DNA of 14,258 nt from Coriobacteriia bacterium (GCA_009784095.1 WRDL01000026.1:1-14258), one strand, 5' to 3'. Numbered from the stretch's first letter, positions 6,729 through 13,942 are shown. Notes: a model not told the origin generated them from the letters alone. A program made the numbers and translations.

Positions 6729-8129
6729 TTACGCGGAGATGATATCGGCGATCGCGGAGACCACCACGTCGTGATCGTCTCGCACGAATGTACGCGGGTC
6801 GATGATGAGGTGATCGTCCTTGATGCGCGCGATGATAGGAGTACCACTACGAAGCCGCAGCGCCCGCTCGACATCGGTCGCACTGAACCCATGCAGCCTC
6901 AAACGCAGGACCATCGTGGGGATATCTGCCATGGGAAGCGATCCGCCGCCGGCATATGCGACGTCTTCGGTGATCGTCGCAAAGTCATCTACGCGCAAGA
7001 TCGGTCCCAGTGAGGCGAGGAGCGCATCAGTGCGCTGACCGCTTTCCTCAAGCGACATCGTCAACATACGCAGGGTAGGGATCTTTTGAAGCGCCAGATC
7101 CTGATCGCGATAGAGTTTCAGCGTCGCCTCGAGCGCGGCGAGCGTCATCTTGTCGAGGCGAAGTGCACGTACCATGGGATGCGCTTTAAGCGCGTCGATC
7201 GCCCATTTCTGTCCGACGATGATACCTGCTTGTGGTCCGCCGAGCAGCTTGTCGCCGCTAAAAGATACGACGCTGGCACCGGCGAAGAGCGATTCGGGGA
7301 CCATCGGCTCGTAGGGCAGACCGAAGGGACGAAGGTCTATAAGGACTCCGGAGCCTTGATCCTCGTAGACTGGAATATCATATTGCGCGCCGAGTTGCGC
7401 GAGCTCATAGAGTAGGGGTGATTCGGTAAAGCCGACCACCTCGTAGTTCGAGGTATGCACTTTGAGGAACAGACCGGTCTGGCTGGTGATCGCGTTTCCG
7501 TAGTCCTCGAGACGCGTCTTGTTGGTAGTGCCGACCTCGACCATCGCCACGTTCGATTGCGCCATGATCTCGGGGATCCGAAACGATCCGCCGATCTCGA
7601 CGAGTTGTCCGCGCGAGATGACCGCTTCCTTACCTTTGGCGAAACACGAGAGAATCAGCATGACCGCCGCTGCGTTGTTGTTGACCGCGAGCGCACCACG
7701 TGCGCCGGTCAACTCGCAAAGAAGTTCTTCTATATGTTCGTGACGAGATCCGCGTGTACCCTTCCCGAGGTCGTATTCGAGCGTCGAATACGACGAGGCG
7801 ACCTCATCGACCGCTGCGATCGCTTCATCGGCAAGTACGCTGCGCCCAAGGTTGGTATGCACCACGATGCCGGTCGCGTTGACCACGCGCCTCAAGTGCG
7901 CGACCTCGGTCAGCGCAAGCGAAGCGATGATCGAATCGATGATAGTAGAAGTATCGGGTACGCTTGAAAGCGTCTCCAAGGTGATCGCGCTTCGGATATC
8001 ATCGAGTGAGCGGCGCATCTGTGATATGACCGGTGTGCGACCATGCTGCTCGCATACCGAGACGATACGCTCATCTTCGAGGAGATCGTCCATATTGGGC
8101 AAGGCCCGATACATTTCTTTTCTGTCCAT
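6729..8129 (-). CDS. selA: L-seryl-tRNA(Sec) selenium transferase SelA
   Basis: The product is 466 residues with the start at ATG 8129 (E. coli SelA is 463). It is a PLP enzyme that converts seryl-tRNA-Sec to selenocysteyl-tRNA-Sec using selenophosphate, acting as a cytosolic decamer. The N-terminal tRNA-binding domain (about 1-80) begins with RALPNMDDLL. The catalytic core shows RVVNATGIVVHTNLGRS (81-97), GKGTRGSRHEH (122-132), VNNNAAAV and EVGTTNKTR (198-206), and the PLP-binding Lys294 in SFSGDKLLGGPQ. The frame is open up to 8255, but the extra 42 residues are Arg-rich, unlike any SelA, and cover the promoter region. An alternative start is ATG 8114. No good ribosome binding site precedes 8129; a -10 box 7 nt upstream suggests a leaderless transcript. 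selB starts 2 nt after the stop. Confidence 0.98.
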   Translation of the reverse strand: MDRKEMYRALPNMDDLLEDERIVSVCEQHGRTPVISQMRRSLDDIRSAITLETLSSVPDTSTIIDSIIASLALTEVAHLRRVVNATGIVVHTNLGRSVLADEAIAAVDEVASSYSTLEYDLGKGTRGSRHEHIEELLCELTGARGALAVNNNAAAVMLILSCFAKGKEAVISRGQLVEIGGSFRIPEIMAQSNVAMVEVGTTNKTRLEDYGNAITSQTGLFLKVHTSNYEVVGFTESPLLYELAQLGAQYDIPVYEDQGSGVLIDLRPFGLPYEPMVPESLFAGASVVSFSGDKLLGGPQAGIIVGQKWAIDALKAHPMVRALRLDKMTLAALEATLKLYRDQDLALQKIPTLRMLTMSLEESGQRTDALLASLGPILRVDDFATITEDVAYAGGGSLPMADIPTMVLRLRLHGFSATDVERALRLRSGTPIIARIKDDHLIIDPRTFVRDDHDVVVSAIADIISA

Positions 8130-8136
8130 GCGCTCT

Positions 8137-8142
8137 ATTGTA
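8137..8142 (-). promoter_or_regulatory. Putative -10 box for leaderless selA transcription
   Basis: TACAAT on the minus strand ends 7 nt before the selA ATG (8127-8129), as at the NlpC gene. The -35 region is weak. The 89-nt selD-selA gap (8130-8218) also holds three GACAG words on the plus strand (8151, 8159, 8171) plus GACAA (8182), a possible regulator site. No terminator is evident, so read-through from selD is also likely. Confidence 0.45.
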
Positions 8143-8218
8143 CTAAAAGTGACAGCAGGACAGTGGGAGGGACAGTAGTGAGACAAACGGAACCGACCCC
8201 ACAGTCTCAGTGCCCTGT

Positions 8219-9259
8219 CTACACGAACGAAAGAGCGCCGTCGCCGGTGTGGCAACGACCGATCGCGACCGCCGAGTTGCCCATCCGTTGCAGATAGAGA
8301 CCGGCGTCATCGCGTGGCAGTGCGAGCAGAAGGCCGCCGCTCGTCTGCGGGTCGCAGACGATGTTGAGCCACATGGCCTTCTCGCCATCCGCATACATAT
8401 CATCGAACGTGATGAAATCTTGCGCCCAGGAGATGATCTCGGCCGTACGTCCGGGTACCACATCGCTGCTCGCGAACTCCGCGACACGCTCATGAAGCGG
8501 GACCACGTCGAGTGCGACTTCGGCATCGACACCGCTGGCTGACGCCATCTCATGGAGGTGACCGGCAAGCCCGAACCCGGTGATGTCGGTGCAGGCATGG
8601 ACCTCAAGTCCCTCGGCCGCTTCCATCGCCTCTTTGTTCAACGTCGCCATCGCCTCGATGACCTCTCGCGCATCATCTTCTGTCACCATCTGGCGCTTGA
8701 GCGCAGTCCCCCACACACCGGTCCCCAACGGTTTGGTCATGATCAAGACGTCGCCGTGTTGCGCCCCACGATTGAGCCACACCTTCTCGGGGTGCACCGT
8801 GCCCATCACACTCAAGCCGTACTTCGGCTCTGCGTCATCGATGGTATGCCCGCCGATCACGACCACACCTGCCTCGGCGCAGATCTCGGCGCCTCCGCGC
8901 AGGACGTCGGCGACCACTTCTGGACCGAGCTCGCATGAGAATGCGAGAAGGTTCATAGCGGTCAGAGGCTTGCCACCCATCGCGTAGATATCGCTGAGGC
9001 TGTTGGCCGCGGTGATGCGCCCGAAATCATAGGGATCGTCAACGATCGGCGTGAAAAAGTCGACGGTAAGAAGCGCCGCCATCTCATCGGACAGGCGATA
9101 GACCGCTGCGTCATCGCTCGTCTCAAAGCCGAGTATCAGCGCGTTGCTCTGCACCGGCGATATCGCTTCGAGGACCGCCTTGAGGTCGCCCGGACCCCAT
9201 TTGGCGGCTCAACCGGCCTTGCTCGAGAGCTGAGTGAGTTTGATCTCTTGGTTTTCCAT
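8219..9259 (-). CDS. selD: Selenophosphate synthase SelD, itself a selenoprotein (Sec17 encoded by UGA)
   Basis: SelD makes selenophosphate from selenide and ATP. Reading from ATG 9259 gives 346 residues (E. coli SelD 347) if the in-frame TGA at 9209-9211 is read as selenocysteine. The N-terminus reads MENQEIKLTQLSSKAG-U17-AAK20, placing Sec17 and Lys20 exactly at the E. coli catalytic Cys17 and Lys20. The rest is collinear with the family: SDDAAVYRL (48-56), DFFTPIVDDPYDFG, NSLSDIYAMGG (86-96), GGHTIDDAEPKYG (136-148), TDITGFGLAGH (224-234) and PQTSGGLL. A conventional call would start at GTG 9154 and lose the catalytic residues. A SECIS-like hairpin follows the TGA directly. No Shine-Dalgarno precedes ATG 9259; a TATCAT -10 box 6 nt upstream suggests leaderless initiation. 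selA, selB and tRNA-Sec follow on the same strand. Confidence 0.96.
9174..9211 (-). promoter_or_regulatory. SECIS element of selD (UGA plus downstream hairpin)
   Basis: In minus-strand order: TGA (9211-9209), lower stem GCCGCC (9208-9203), AAAT, upper stem GGGGT (9198-9194), 7-nt loop CCGGGCG, ACCTC (9186-9182), AA, then GGCGGT (9179-9174). This gives a 6-bp lower stem with one G-U, a 4/2 internal loop and a 5-bp upper stem with one G-U. The upper stem starts 10 nt after UGA, close to the 11-12 nt spacing known for bacterial SECIS recognised by SelB. It lies wholly inside the reading frame, as bacterial SECIS elements do. Confidence 0.85.
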
Positions 9260-9261
9260 GC

Positions 9262-9305
9262 GTCAATGATACCGCACAAAAGAGAGGTCCAGCGCGGACC
9301 TCTCT
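9262..9305 (-). repeat. Direct repeat copy A (selD promoter module plus hairpin)
   Basis: In minus-strand order this holds the hairpin AGAGAGGTCC/GGACCTCTCT, then GTGCGGTATCATTGAC (9277-9262). The 16-nt segment is identical to one at 13850-13865 in the same orientation, and the hairpin arms recur there too. TATCAT (9266-9271) works as a -10 box 6 nt before the selD ATG. Copies A and B bracket the sugar cassette. Confidence 0.7.
9278..9305 (-). terminator. Intrinsic terminator of the sugar-uptake cassette
   Basis: A perfect 10-bp stem AGAGAGGTCC/GGACCTCTCT with a 5-nt loop GCGCT is followed by a short T run (TTT after the stem, preceded by CTCT). It lies about 40 nt past the stop of the malG-like gene and just before selD, so it separates the two transcription units. 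Confidence 0.8.
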
Positions 9306-9346
9306 TCGGATGGATCTCGATCGGTCTTCTCTTATGTCGTAATCCC

Positions 9347-10186
9347 TTATTTGGTCCCGGTAATGGAAATACCTTTGATGAATTGTTTTTGGAATATGAG
9401 CAAGACGATGACCGCGGGGATCATGATCAGCGATGCGGCCGACATGACCGATCCGATGTCGTGGATGTGTGCATTGCCGAAAAATACCAAAGAGAGTGGC
9501 AATGTCATCCGATCGACCTGGCTGAGCATGATGAGCGGCTTGAGGTACTCGTTCCACGCTTCCAAGAAGGTGAATATGGCGAGCGCCGCTATGCAGGGTT
9601 TAAGCAACGGCATGATGATCGACCAATAGACCCGCATCGGTCCGGCGCCATCGATCAGTGCCGCCTCGCTGAGACTATCGGGGATCTCCTCGCAGAACTG
9701 ACGACACAGATAGAAGCCGAACGCCGAGACCGCGCCGGGAAGGATCAGCGCCCATAAGGTGTCGTAGAGATTGAGCTCGCCGACGATCAGAAAGATCGGG
9801 ATCATCGTGATCTGGTAGGGTACCATCATCGTCGCCAGGATGAGCCAGAACAGGGCCTCCTTGCCCTTGAATTCGAACTTCGCGAAGACGAATCCCGCCA
9901 ACGTCGACGTGAACACCACCAGCACGGTAATGCTGGTCGCGACTATGGCGCTATTGAGGAACCACCTGAAGAATGGCGAGTTGGTCAATACATTGCGGTA
10001 GCCCGCAAGAGTCCAATTGATTGGCAGTATCACTCCGGGGTTCTGTACGATCTCCTGAGTTGACTTGAACGATGACATGAGCATCCAGATGTACGGTGCG
10101 ATGATAAAGAGCGCGACCAATGAGAGGATCGCCAGAGAGATGTATTGACCGATGGAGTGTCTTTTATGACGAGTGTCCACAGCCAT
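9347..10186 (-). CDS. ABC sugar transporter permease, MalG/MsmG type
   Basis: A 279-residue inner-membrane permease of the CUT1 carbohydrate ABC family with six predicted hydrophobic helices (about 15-36, 74-100, 110-131, 143-163, 195-214, 247-266). The cytoplasmic EAA loop that docks the ATPase reads EAALIDGAG at 174-182 with IxxP-LLKP after it, and the C-terminus ends in KQFIKGISITGTK, a typical MalG-like ending. The frame is open to a TTG at 10198, but ATG 10186 fits better: GGGGAT precedes it and it shares one base with the malF-like stop (TGATG), which implies coupling. It works with the upstream permease, the lipoprotein binding protein and an ATPase not encoded here. Substrate is inferred from the neighbouring alpha-galactosidase-like gene. 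Confidence 0.93.
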   Translation of the reverse strand: MAVDTRHKRHSIGQYISLAILSLVALFIIAPYIWMLMSSFKSTQEIVQNPGVILPINWTLAGYRNVLTNSPFFRWFLNSAIVATSITVLVVFTSTLAGFVFAKFEFKGKEALFWLILATMMVPYQITMIPIFLIVGELNLYDTLWALILPGAVSAFGFYLCRQFCEEIPDSLSEAALIDGAGPMRVYWSIIMPLLKPCIAALAIFTFLEAWNEYLKPLIMLSQVDRMTLPLSLVFFGNAHIHDIGSVMSAASLIMIPAVIVLLIFQKQFIKGISITGTK

Positions 10187-11061
10187 CAGTATCCCCAATC
10201 GACCCGGTTCACGCGTTGTTGAACGATCGTGAAGATCATGATCAATAAGAAGAGCGTGATGGCGATCGCCGAGGCGTAGCCCATATTCTTATTCTGGAAC
10301 GCGGTCTTATATATCAGATAGGTGAGTACCGTCCCTGCATTATTCGGACCACCCTTGGTCGCAAGTACTTGGAACTGAGCGAACATCTGGAAGTGTGAGA
10401 TGAACGTCATCGCTATGACAAAGCTGAACGTACGACCGAGCAGCGGAAGGGTGATATTGAAGAACCGTGAGATCGGACCTGCGCCATCGATATTGGCTGC
10501 CTCATAAAAGTCGCTGGGAATCCCATCCATCCCGGCGGAGAAGATGATGACGTTATAACCCATATCGGCCCACAACGTGAAAAGGATCACTGACGGGATG
10601 ACCAACGACTGGGTACCCAACCAATTGATCGGTTGGATGTTGAAAAGACCTTCGAGCATCGAGTTGATGATCCCGTAGCGTACGTTATACAACTGCTTCC
10701 ACACCATACTCGACGCGACCAATGGCGCAATACAAGGCATAAAGAACAGCACCCGAAACGACGCGCGCAGCTTCGACCAGTCCAAAGACGAGATGAGCTG
10801 GGCGATGATCAAGGTGATGATGATGTTGAGCGGTACGGTCGCGAAGACGAAGTAGAGCGTATTGCGAAGTGCCTTGAAGAAGACCGGATCGTTGGTCAGA
10901 CGGGCGAAATTCGCCAGCCCGACGAAATCGTTGTTCGTGCGCAGAGGATTGTAGTCAAAAAATGACATAACAAACCCGGCACCTATTGGCAATACGAGGA
11001 ACGTAAAGTACAACAGGAGTATCGGCAACAGCACGAAGAACACGAACCGGTTGTTTTTCAG
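10186..11061 (-). CDS. ABC sugar transporter permease, MalF/MsmF type, probable CTG start
   Basis: With CTG 11061 as start the product is 291 residues: a basic KNNRF tail, first helix FFVLLPILLLYFTFLVLP, five further hydrophobic segments, and the EAA loop EAANIDGAGP at 187-196 followed by ITLPLL, the docking site for the ATPase. The start choice rests on the ribosome binding site. AGGAGG (11069-11074) lies exactly 7 nt before CTG, while the first conventional start in frame (GTG 11043) has no such site and would remove the basic N-terminal tail usual in MalF-like proteins. No ATG is available. The 3' end overlaps the malG-like ATG by one base. It forms the heterodimeric membrane channel with the MalG-type partner. 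Confidence 0.92.
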   Translation of the reverse strand: MKNNRFVFFVLLPILLLYFTFLVLPIGAGFVMSFFDYNPLRTNNDFVGLANFARLTNDPVFFKALRNTLYFVFATVPLNIIITLIIAQLISSLDWSKLRASFRVLFFMPCIAPLVASSMVWKQLYNVRYGIINSMLEGLFNIQPINWLGTQSLVIPSVILFTLWADMGYNVIIFSAGMDGIPSDFYEAANIDGAGPISRFFNITLPLLGRTFSFVIAMTFISHFQMFAQFQVLATKGGPNNAGTVLTYLIYKTAFQNKNMGYASAIAITLFLLIMIFTIVQQRVNRVDWGY

Positions 11062-11086
11062 AGTGCGGCCTCCTCTATTCTATTGT

Positions 11087-11121
11087 CGTGAAGTGGAGCA
11101 GATGATCTGTTCCACTTCACG
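11087..11121 (-). promoter_or_regulatory. Long intercistronic hairpin between binding protein and permease genes
   Basis: A near-perfect inverted repeat forms a 16-bp stem with a 3-nt loop: CGTGAAGTGGAGCAGA, TGA, TCTGTTCCACTTCACG on the plus strand. One position is G-T on the plus strand and A-C on the minus strand. It begins 12 nt after the binding protein stop and has no U tract, so it is probably a leaky terminator or an mRNA-stabilising structure that raises binding protein over permease, as in malE-malF. Confidence 0.6.
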
Positions 11122-11133
11122 CATTTACCCGTA

Positions 11134-12438
11134 CTATTGGTTGTTCATGATGTCGTCGAGCGCTTTGACCGCATCTTCTACGGATGTGCCGTTATCGATG
11201 ATATCGACGAACATATTGGCGACTTCCTCTTTGAGTGTTGAGGTGTTGAAGTGACCGATGAACTGACCACCATCAAGGATGTCGATGATAGGAGCCATGT
11301 AGGGCACCGCCTCAACGAAGCGCGGATCGTGTGCCAGCGACTTGTACGGAGGGATCGTCGCGGTCGCGATGTTGTATTCAAGGAGTCGGTCTTTCTGGCT
11401 CCAGAACTCAACGAACTTCCACGCGGCATCCGGGTTCTGTGTCGCGGCGTTGACCGCAAGACCCCAACCGGTTTCTGCGGCGAATTTCTTGTCCGCACCG
11501 TAGAACGGCATCGACACGAACTCGAAGTCCACTCCATAGGTCAGGCCATACTCCTCTTCGCCCTCGGGGACGACCCAGGGACCACGCGGGACCATCATGG
11601 ACTCGCCGAGGAAGAACTTCTGATAGGGCTCCTGCTCTTCGGCGTTCGTGATACCGTCCAGATCGGTCAGACCATCGACCTTGATATAGTCGACGAGCGT
11701 CTGCATGGTCTCGATGCCGATCGGTGTGGCGAAGGTGAACTCGTCGCCGTCCATGTACTGTCCACCCGATGAAAGGATCATCGAGGTCCACACATAGGTC
11801 AGTGAATCCTCACCGGGAAAGTCGAACCCGCGGAACTCGAATGTATTGCCCTTGGGGACCGTCACGTCACGCGCGATATCGATCATTTCGTCCCAGGTCG
11901 CAGGATAGTCGAGCTCGAGCTCCTCGAACTTGGGGGTGTTGACCAACATGCCGCCATACTCGTTGTTGAACTCGAGCGGCACTCCGTAGTAATTACCGTC
12001 GTACTCGAAAGAGCCGAGGACCGGCTCATAGCTGTCTTCTTTGACCTCCGCCATGAAGTCAGCAGGTACCGGCGAGAATACCCCGGTATCGGCGTAGTCA
12101 CCTGCCCAGCCTCCCCACAGGAGATAGATGTCCGCTCCGCCCTCTTTGGTCGCGAGCGATGTCTGGATCTTTGCCTCGAAGTCATCCCAAGGGAACGCTT
12201 CTTTCTTGATCACGATGTCGGGGTTCTCCGCCTCGAACTCGGCGATGATCTTGTCCTGCTCCGCGTTCCATAGATTATCGATGTGGACCCAAAATGTCAG
12301 AACAGTCTGGTCATCGGTCACGGTGGTCGCATCGGTACCGTCATCCTCGGCGGCACTTGTGCAACCCGCGACTAGGACCAGGGCACATATCACCACCATC
12401 GTCAGCATCAGAGTTTTCAGGAATTTTCTTAGACTCAT
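11134..12438 (-). CDS. Sugar-binding lipoprotein of an ABC transporter (extracellular solute-binding family 1)
   Basis: A 434-residue binding protein that captures oligosaccharide outside the membrane and delivers it to the two permeases encoded downstream. The start is ATG 12438, preceded by AGAGGAG; the open frame reaches 12462 but has no site there. The N-terminus MSLRKFLKTLMLT leads a hydrophobic stretch into the lipobox LVAGC with Cys26 as lipid anchor, followed by an acidic linker (AAEDDGTDATT). The mature part has the family signature TVLTFWVHIDNLWN, FEAENPDI near 80, ADIYLLWGG, YYGVPLEFNNEYGGMLVN and the late GWGLAVNAATQNPDAAWKFVEFW segment. Ligand identity is not readable from sequence; the melA-type neighbour suggests an alpha-galactoside such as melibiose or raffinose. 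A 56-nt gap separates it from melA. Confidence 0.95.
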   Translation of the reverse strand: MSLRKFLKTLMLTMVVICALVLVAGCTSAAEDDGTDATTVTDDQTVLTFWVHIDNLWNAEQDKIIAEFEAENPDIVIKKEAFPWDDFEAKIQTSLATKEGGADIYLLWGGWAGDYADTGVFSPVPADFMAEVKEDSYEPVLGSFEYDGNYYGVPLEFNNEYGGMLVNTPKFEELELDYPATWDEMIDIARDVTVPKGNTFEFRGFDFPGEDSLTYVWTSMILSSGGQYMDGDEFTFATPIGIETMQTLVDYIKVDGLTDLDGITNAEEQEPYQKFFLGESMMVPRGPWVVPEGEEEYGLTYGVDFEFVSMPFYGADKKFAAETGWGLAVNAATQNPDAAWKFVEFWSQKDRLLEYNIATATIPPYKSLAHDPRFVEAVPYMAPIIDILDGGQFIGHFNTSTLKEEVANMFVDIIDNGTSVEDAVKALDDIMNNQ

Positions 12439-12494
12439 GAGCGCTCCTCTCGCACATTGCACACGGCAATTTACCGACGTTTATAGCTTATCAT

Positions 12495-13826
12495 TCACCA
12501 GTTCAGTGAATGAAAGAAACCAAGGTAGTCTTTGTTCTGCTCCAACATCTCGCGTACCAATTGTTTCGTCTCATCCATCGAGAGCACCGCCGAGGTCAAA
12601 GGATCGAACAGTATCGCCTGGAATACCTTCCACGCATCCCCCTCGATCGCAGCATCGATGGCGAGTTCCTCGCAACGCGCAGAGGTGTTGATCAAGATGG
12701 CGAGGTTGTCGGGAAGTGATCCCACCGGTATCGGGGTGATACCGTCTTTCGATGCGATCGCCGGTACTTCGACACATGCTCCCTGTGGCAGGTTGTCGAT
12801 GAGACCGAAGTTGCGGACATTGCAGTTGAAATTGAACGGTGTGTGATCCCCGAAGATCGCGTTGAAGATATCGGCAGCGTACTCGGTCCCCTTATCCAGA
12901 TCGACGCTCTCTTGCGTCAACCTCCTCTCGAACTCGTCCTTCCATGTGTCTTCACGCATCAGGTACTCATCGAGGATGTAGCGATGCACTCCGGGATTCC
13001 AGCCGGTGCCGCTCGTGCAATACCGCTCGATCAGATCGGGACGTTTTCGAAACCACGGATTGTACTCCGAGTTATGACCCGAGGACTCTGAAGGGTAGTA
13101 ACCCAGATTGAGGAACATCTCACTACGCACCGGCTCGGTATTGTAGATGACCGGATCGTGAGCAACGAGGTCTCTTAGAAGCGGTATCGCGTCTTTTCCG
13201 TTCCAGTCGAACTTGATGAAGAACGCCTGATGGTTGATCCCCGCACACGTATAGGTGATGTCCTCCTCGTCGGCACCGAGAAAACCGGCGAGCAATTCGG
13301 CCGTACCCTGGACACTATGGCAGAGCCCGGTGACACTGACCTCGGTCTGCCGCTGCAGATAACCGCAGAGAAGCGCCATGGGATTGGTGTAGTTGAGCAC
13401 GATCGCATTGGGGCAGACCCGCTCGACGTCGCGGATGATGTCGAGCATGACCGGGGCGGTCCGCAGAAATCGAAAGATCCCGGAGGGTCCGCGTGTATCT
13501 CCCACATTGATATCCACTCCATATTTTGCGGGGATCTCGATGTCATGACGCCAGACATCGACACCACCTTGAAGTATCGTGATGAGTACCCCGTCAGCCC
13601 CGCGAAGCGCTTCGACGCGATCGAGGGTCGCGGTCACCATTGCTGGGTAGTTGCCGGCAACGATGATCGCCTCGACCGATCGTTTTGCATAGTCCAAGCG
13701 CTCGGGGTCGATATCCATGAGTGCGAACTCGGCATCGCCGAACAGGGGGAAGGTGAGGATGTCCCTTACGAGATCATTCGTGAACTCGAATGAACCGGCT
13801 CCTATGAAGGCGAACTTTTTTGGCAT
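12495..13826 (-). CDS. melA: Glycoside hydrolase family 4, alpha-galactosidase (MelA) type
   Basis: A 443-residue cytosolic enzyme (E. coli MelA 451) of the NAD- and Mn-dependent GH4 family, which splits glycosides by an oxidation-elimination route rather than by two acids. Seen: the Rossmann motif FIGAGSFEFTNDLV (7-20), acidic strand end LMDIDPERL (37-44), GDTRGPSGIFRFLRT (109-123), NYTNPMA (145-151), metal ligand Cys169 in GLCHSVQGTAE, and metal ligand His199 in CAGINHQAFF. GLCHSVQGTAE and CAGINH are shared with MelA, pointing to alpha-galactosides over the 6-phospho-glucosidase branch; alpha-glucuronidase or alpha-glucosidase members remain possible. ATG 13826 has AAGGAG upstream. It leads the binding protein and permease genes, so imported sugar would be cleaved in the cytosol. 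Confidence 0.93.
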   Translation of the reverse strand: MPKKFAFIGAGSFEFTNDLVRDILTFPLFGDAEFALMDIDPERLDYAKRSVEAIIVAGNYPAMVTATLDRVEALRGADGVLITILQGGVDVWRHDIEIPAKYGVDINVGDTRGPSGIFRFLRTAPVMLDIIRDVERVCPNAIVLNYTNPMALLCGYLQRQTEVSVTGLCHSVQGTAELLAGFLGADEEDITYTCAGINHQAFFIKFDWNGKDAIPLLRDLVAHDPVIYNTEPVRSEMFLNLGYYPSESSGHNSEYNPWFRKRPDLIERYCTSGTGWNPGVHRYILDEYLMREDTWKDEFERRLTQESVDLDKGTEYAADIFNAIFGDHTPFNFNCNVRNFGLIDNLPQGACVEVPAIASKDGITPIPVGSLPDNLAILINTSARCEELAIDAAIEGDAWKVFQAILFDPLTSAVLSMDETKQLVREMLEQNKDYLGFFHSLNW

Positions 13827-13849
13827 GTTGCGCTCTCCTTATTCTCTGG

Positions 13850-13890
13850 GTCAATGATACCGCACGTTTGAAAGGTCCTCGGACCTCTCT
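13850..13890 (-). repeat. Direct repeat copy B upstream of melA (promoter module)
   Basis: GTGCGGTATCATTGAC (13865-13850 on the minus strand) is identical over 16 nt to the segment before selD. AGAGAGGTCC (13890-13881) matches one arm of the copy A hairpin exactly; the other arm here is GGACCTTTC. TATCAT (13854-13859) fits a -10 box, giving melA a leader of about 20 nt that holds its AAGGAGAG site. No minus-strand gene ends here, so the hairpin need not be a terminator. Confidence 0.65.
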
Positions 13891-13914
13891 GTTCCGATCT
13901 TCTCCTCGACAGAA

Positions 13915-13942
13915 CTGAGTCTAAGTAGTGCTCTGATAAGAT
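13915..13942 (+). promoter_or_regulatory. Promoter of the plus-strand membrane protein gene
   Basis: CTGAGT (13915-13920), a 16-nt spacer and an extended -10 TGA-TAAGAT (TAAGAT at 13937-13942). Transcription would start near 13949, giving a leader of about 90 nt. The leader holds AAGGAGG (13961-13967), a short 21-codon frame (13981-14046) and AGGAGGAG before the gene. The 212-bp divergent region thus carries promoters in both directions. Confidence 0.5.

Noticed and set aside
8130..8255. 42-codon N-terminal extension of selA
   Set aside because: Arg-rich and unlike SelA; it covers the selA promoter and the 3' end of selD. The 466-residue form from ATG 8129 matches family length.
8219..9154. 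selD as a 311-residue protein starting at GTG 9154
   Set aside because: It lacks the catalytic Sec/Cys17 and Lys20 and has no ribosome binding site. The upstream frame through the TGA restores full family length.
9257..9259. selD as a pseudogene because of the in-frame TGA
   Set aside because: TGA falls exactly on the catalytic residue, a SECIS hairpin follows, and all Sec decoding genes are adjacent; the rest of the frame is intact.
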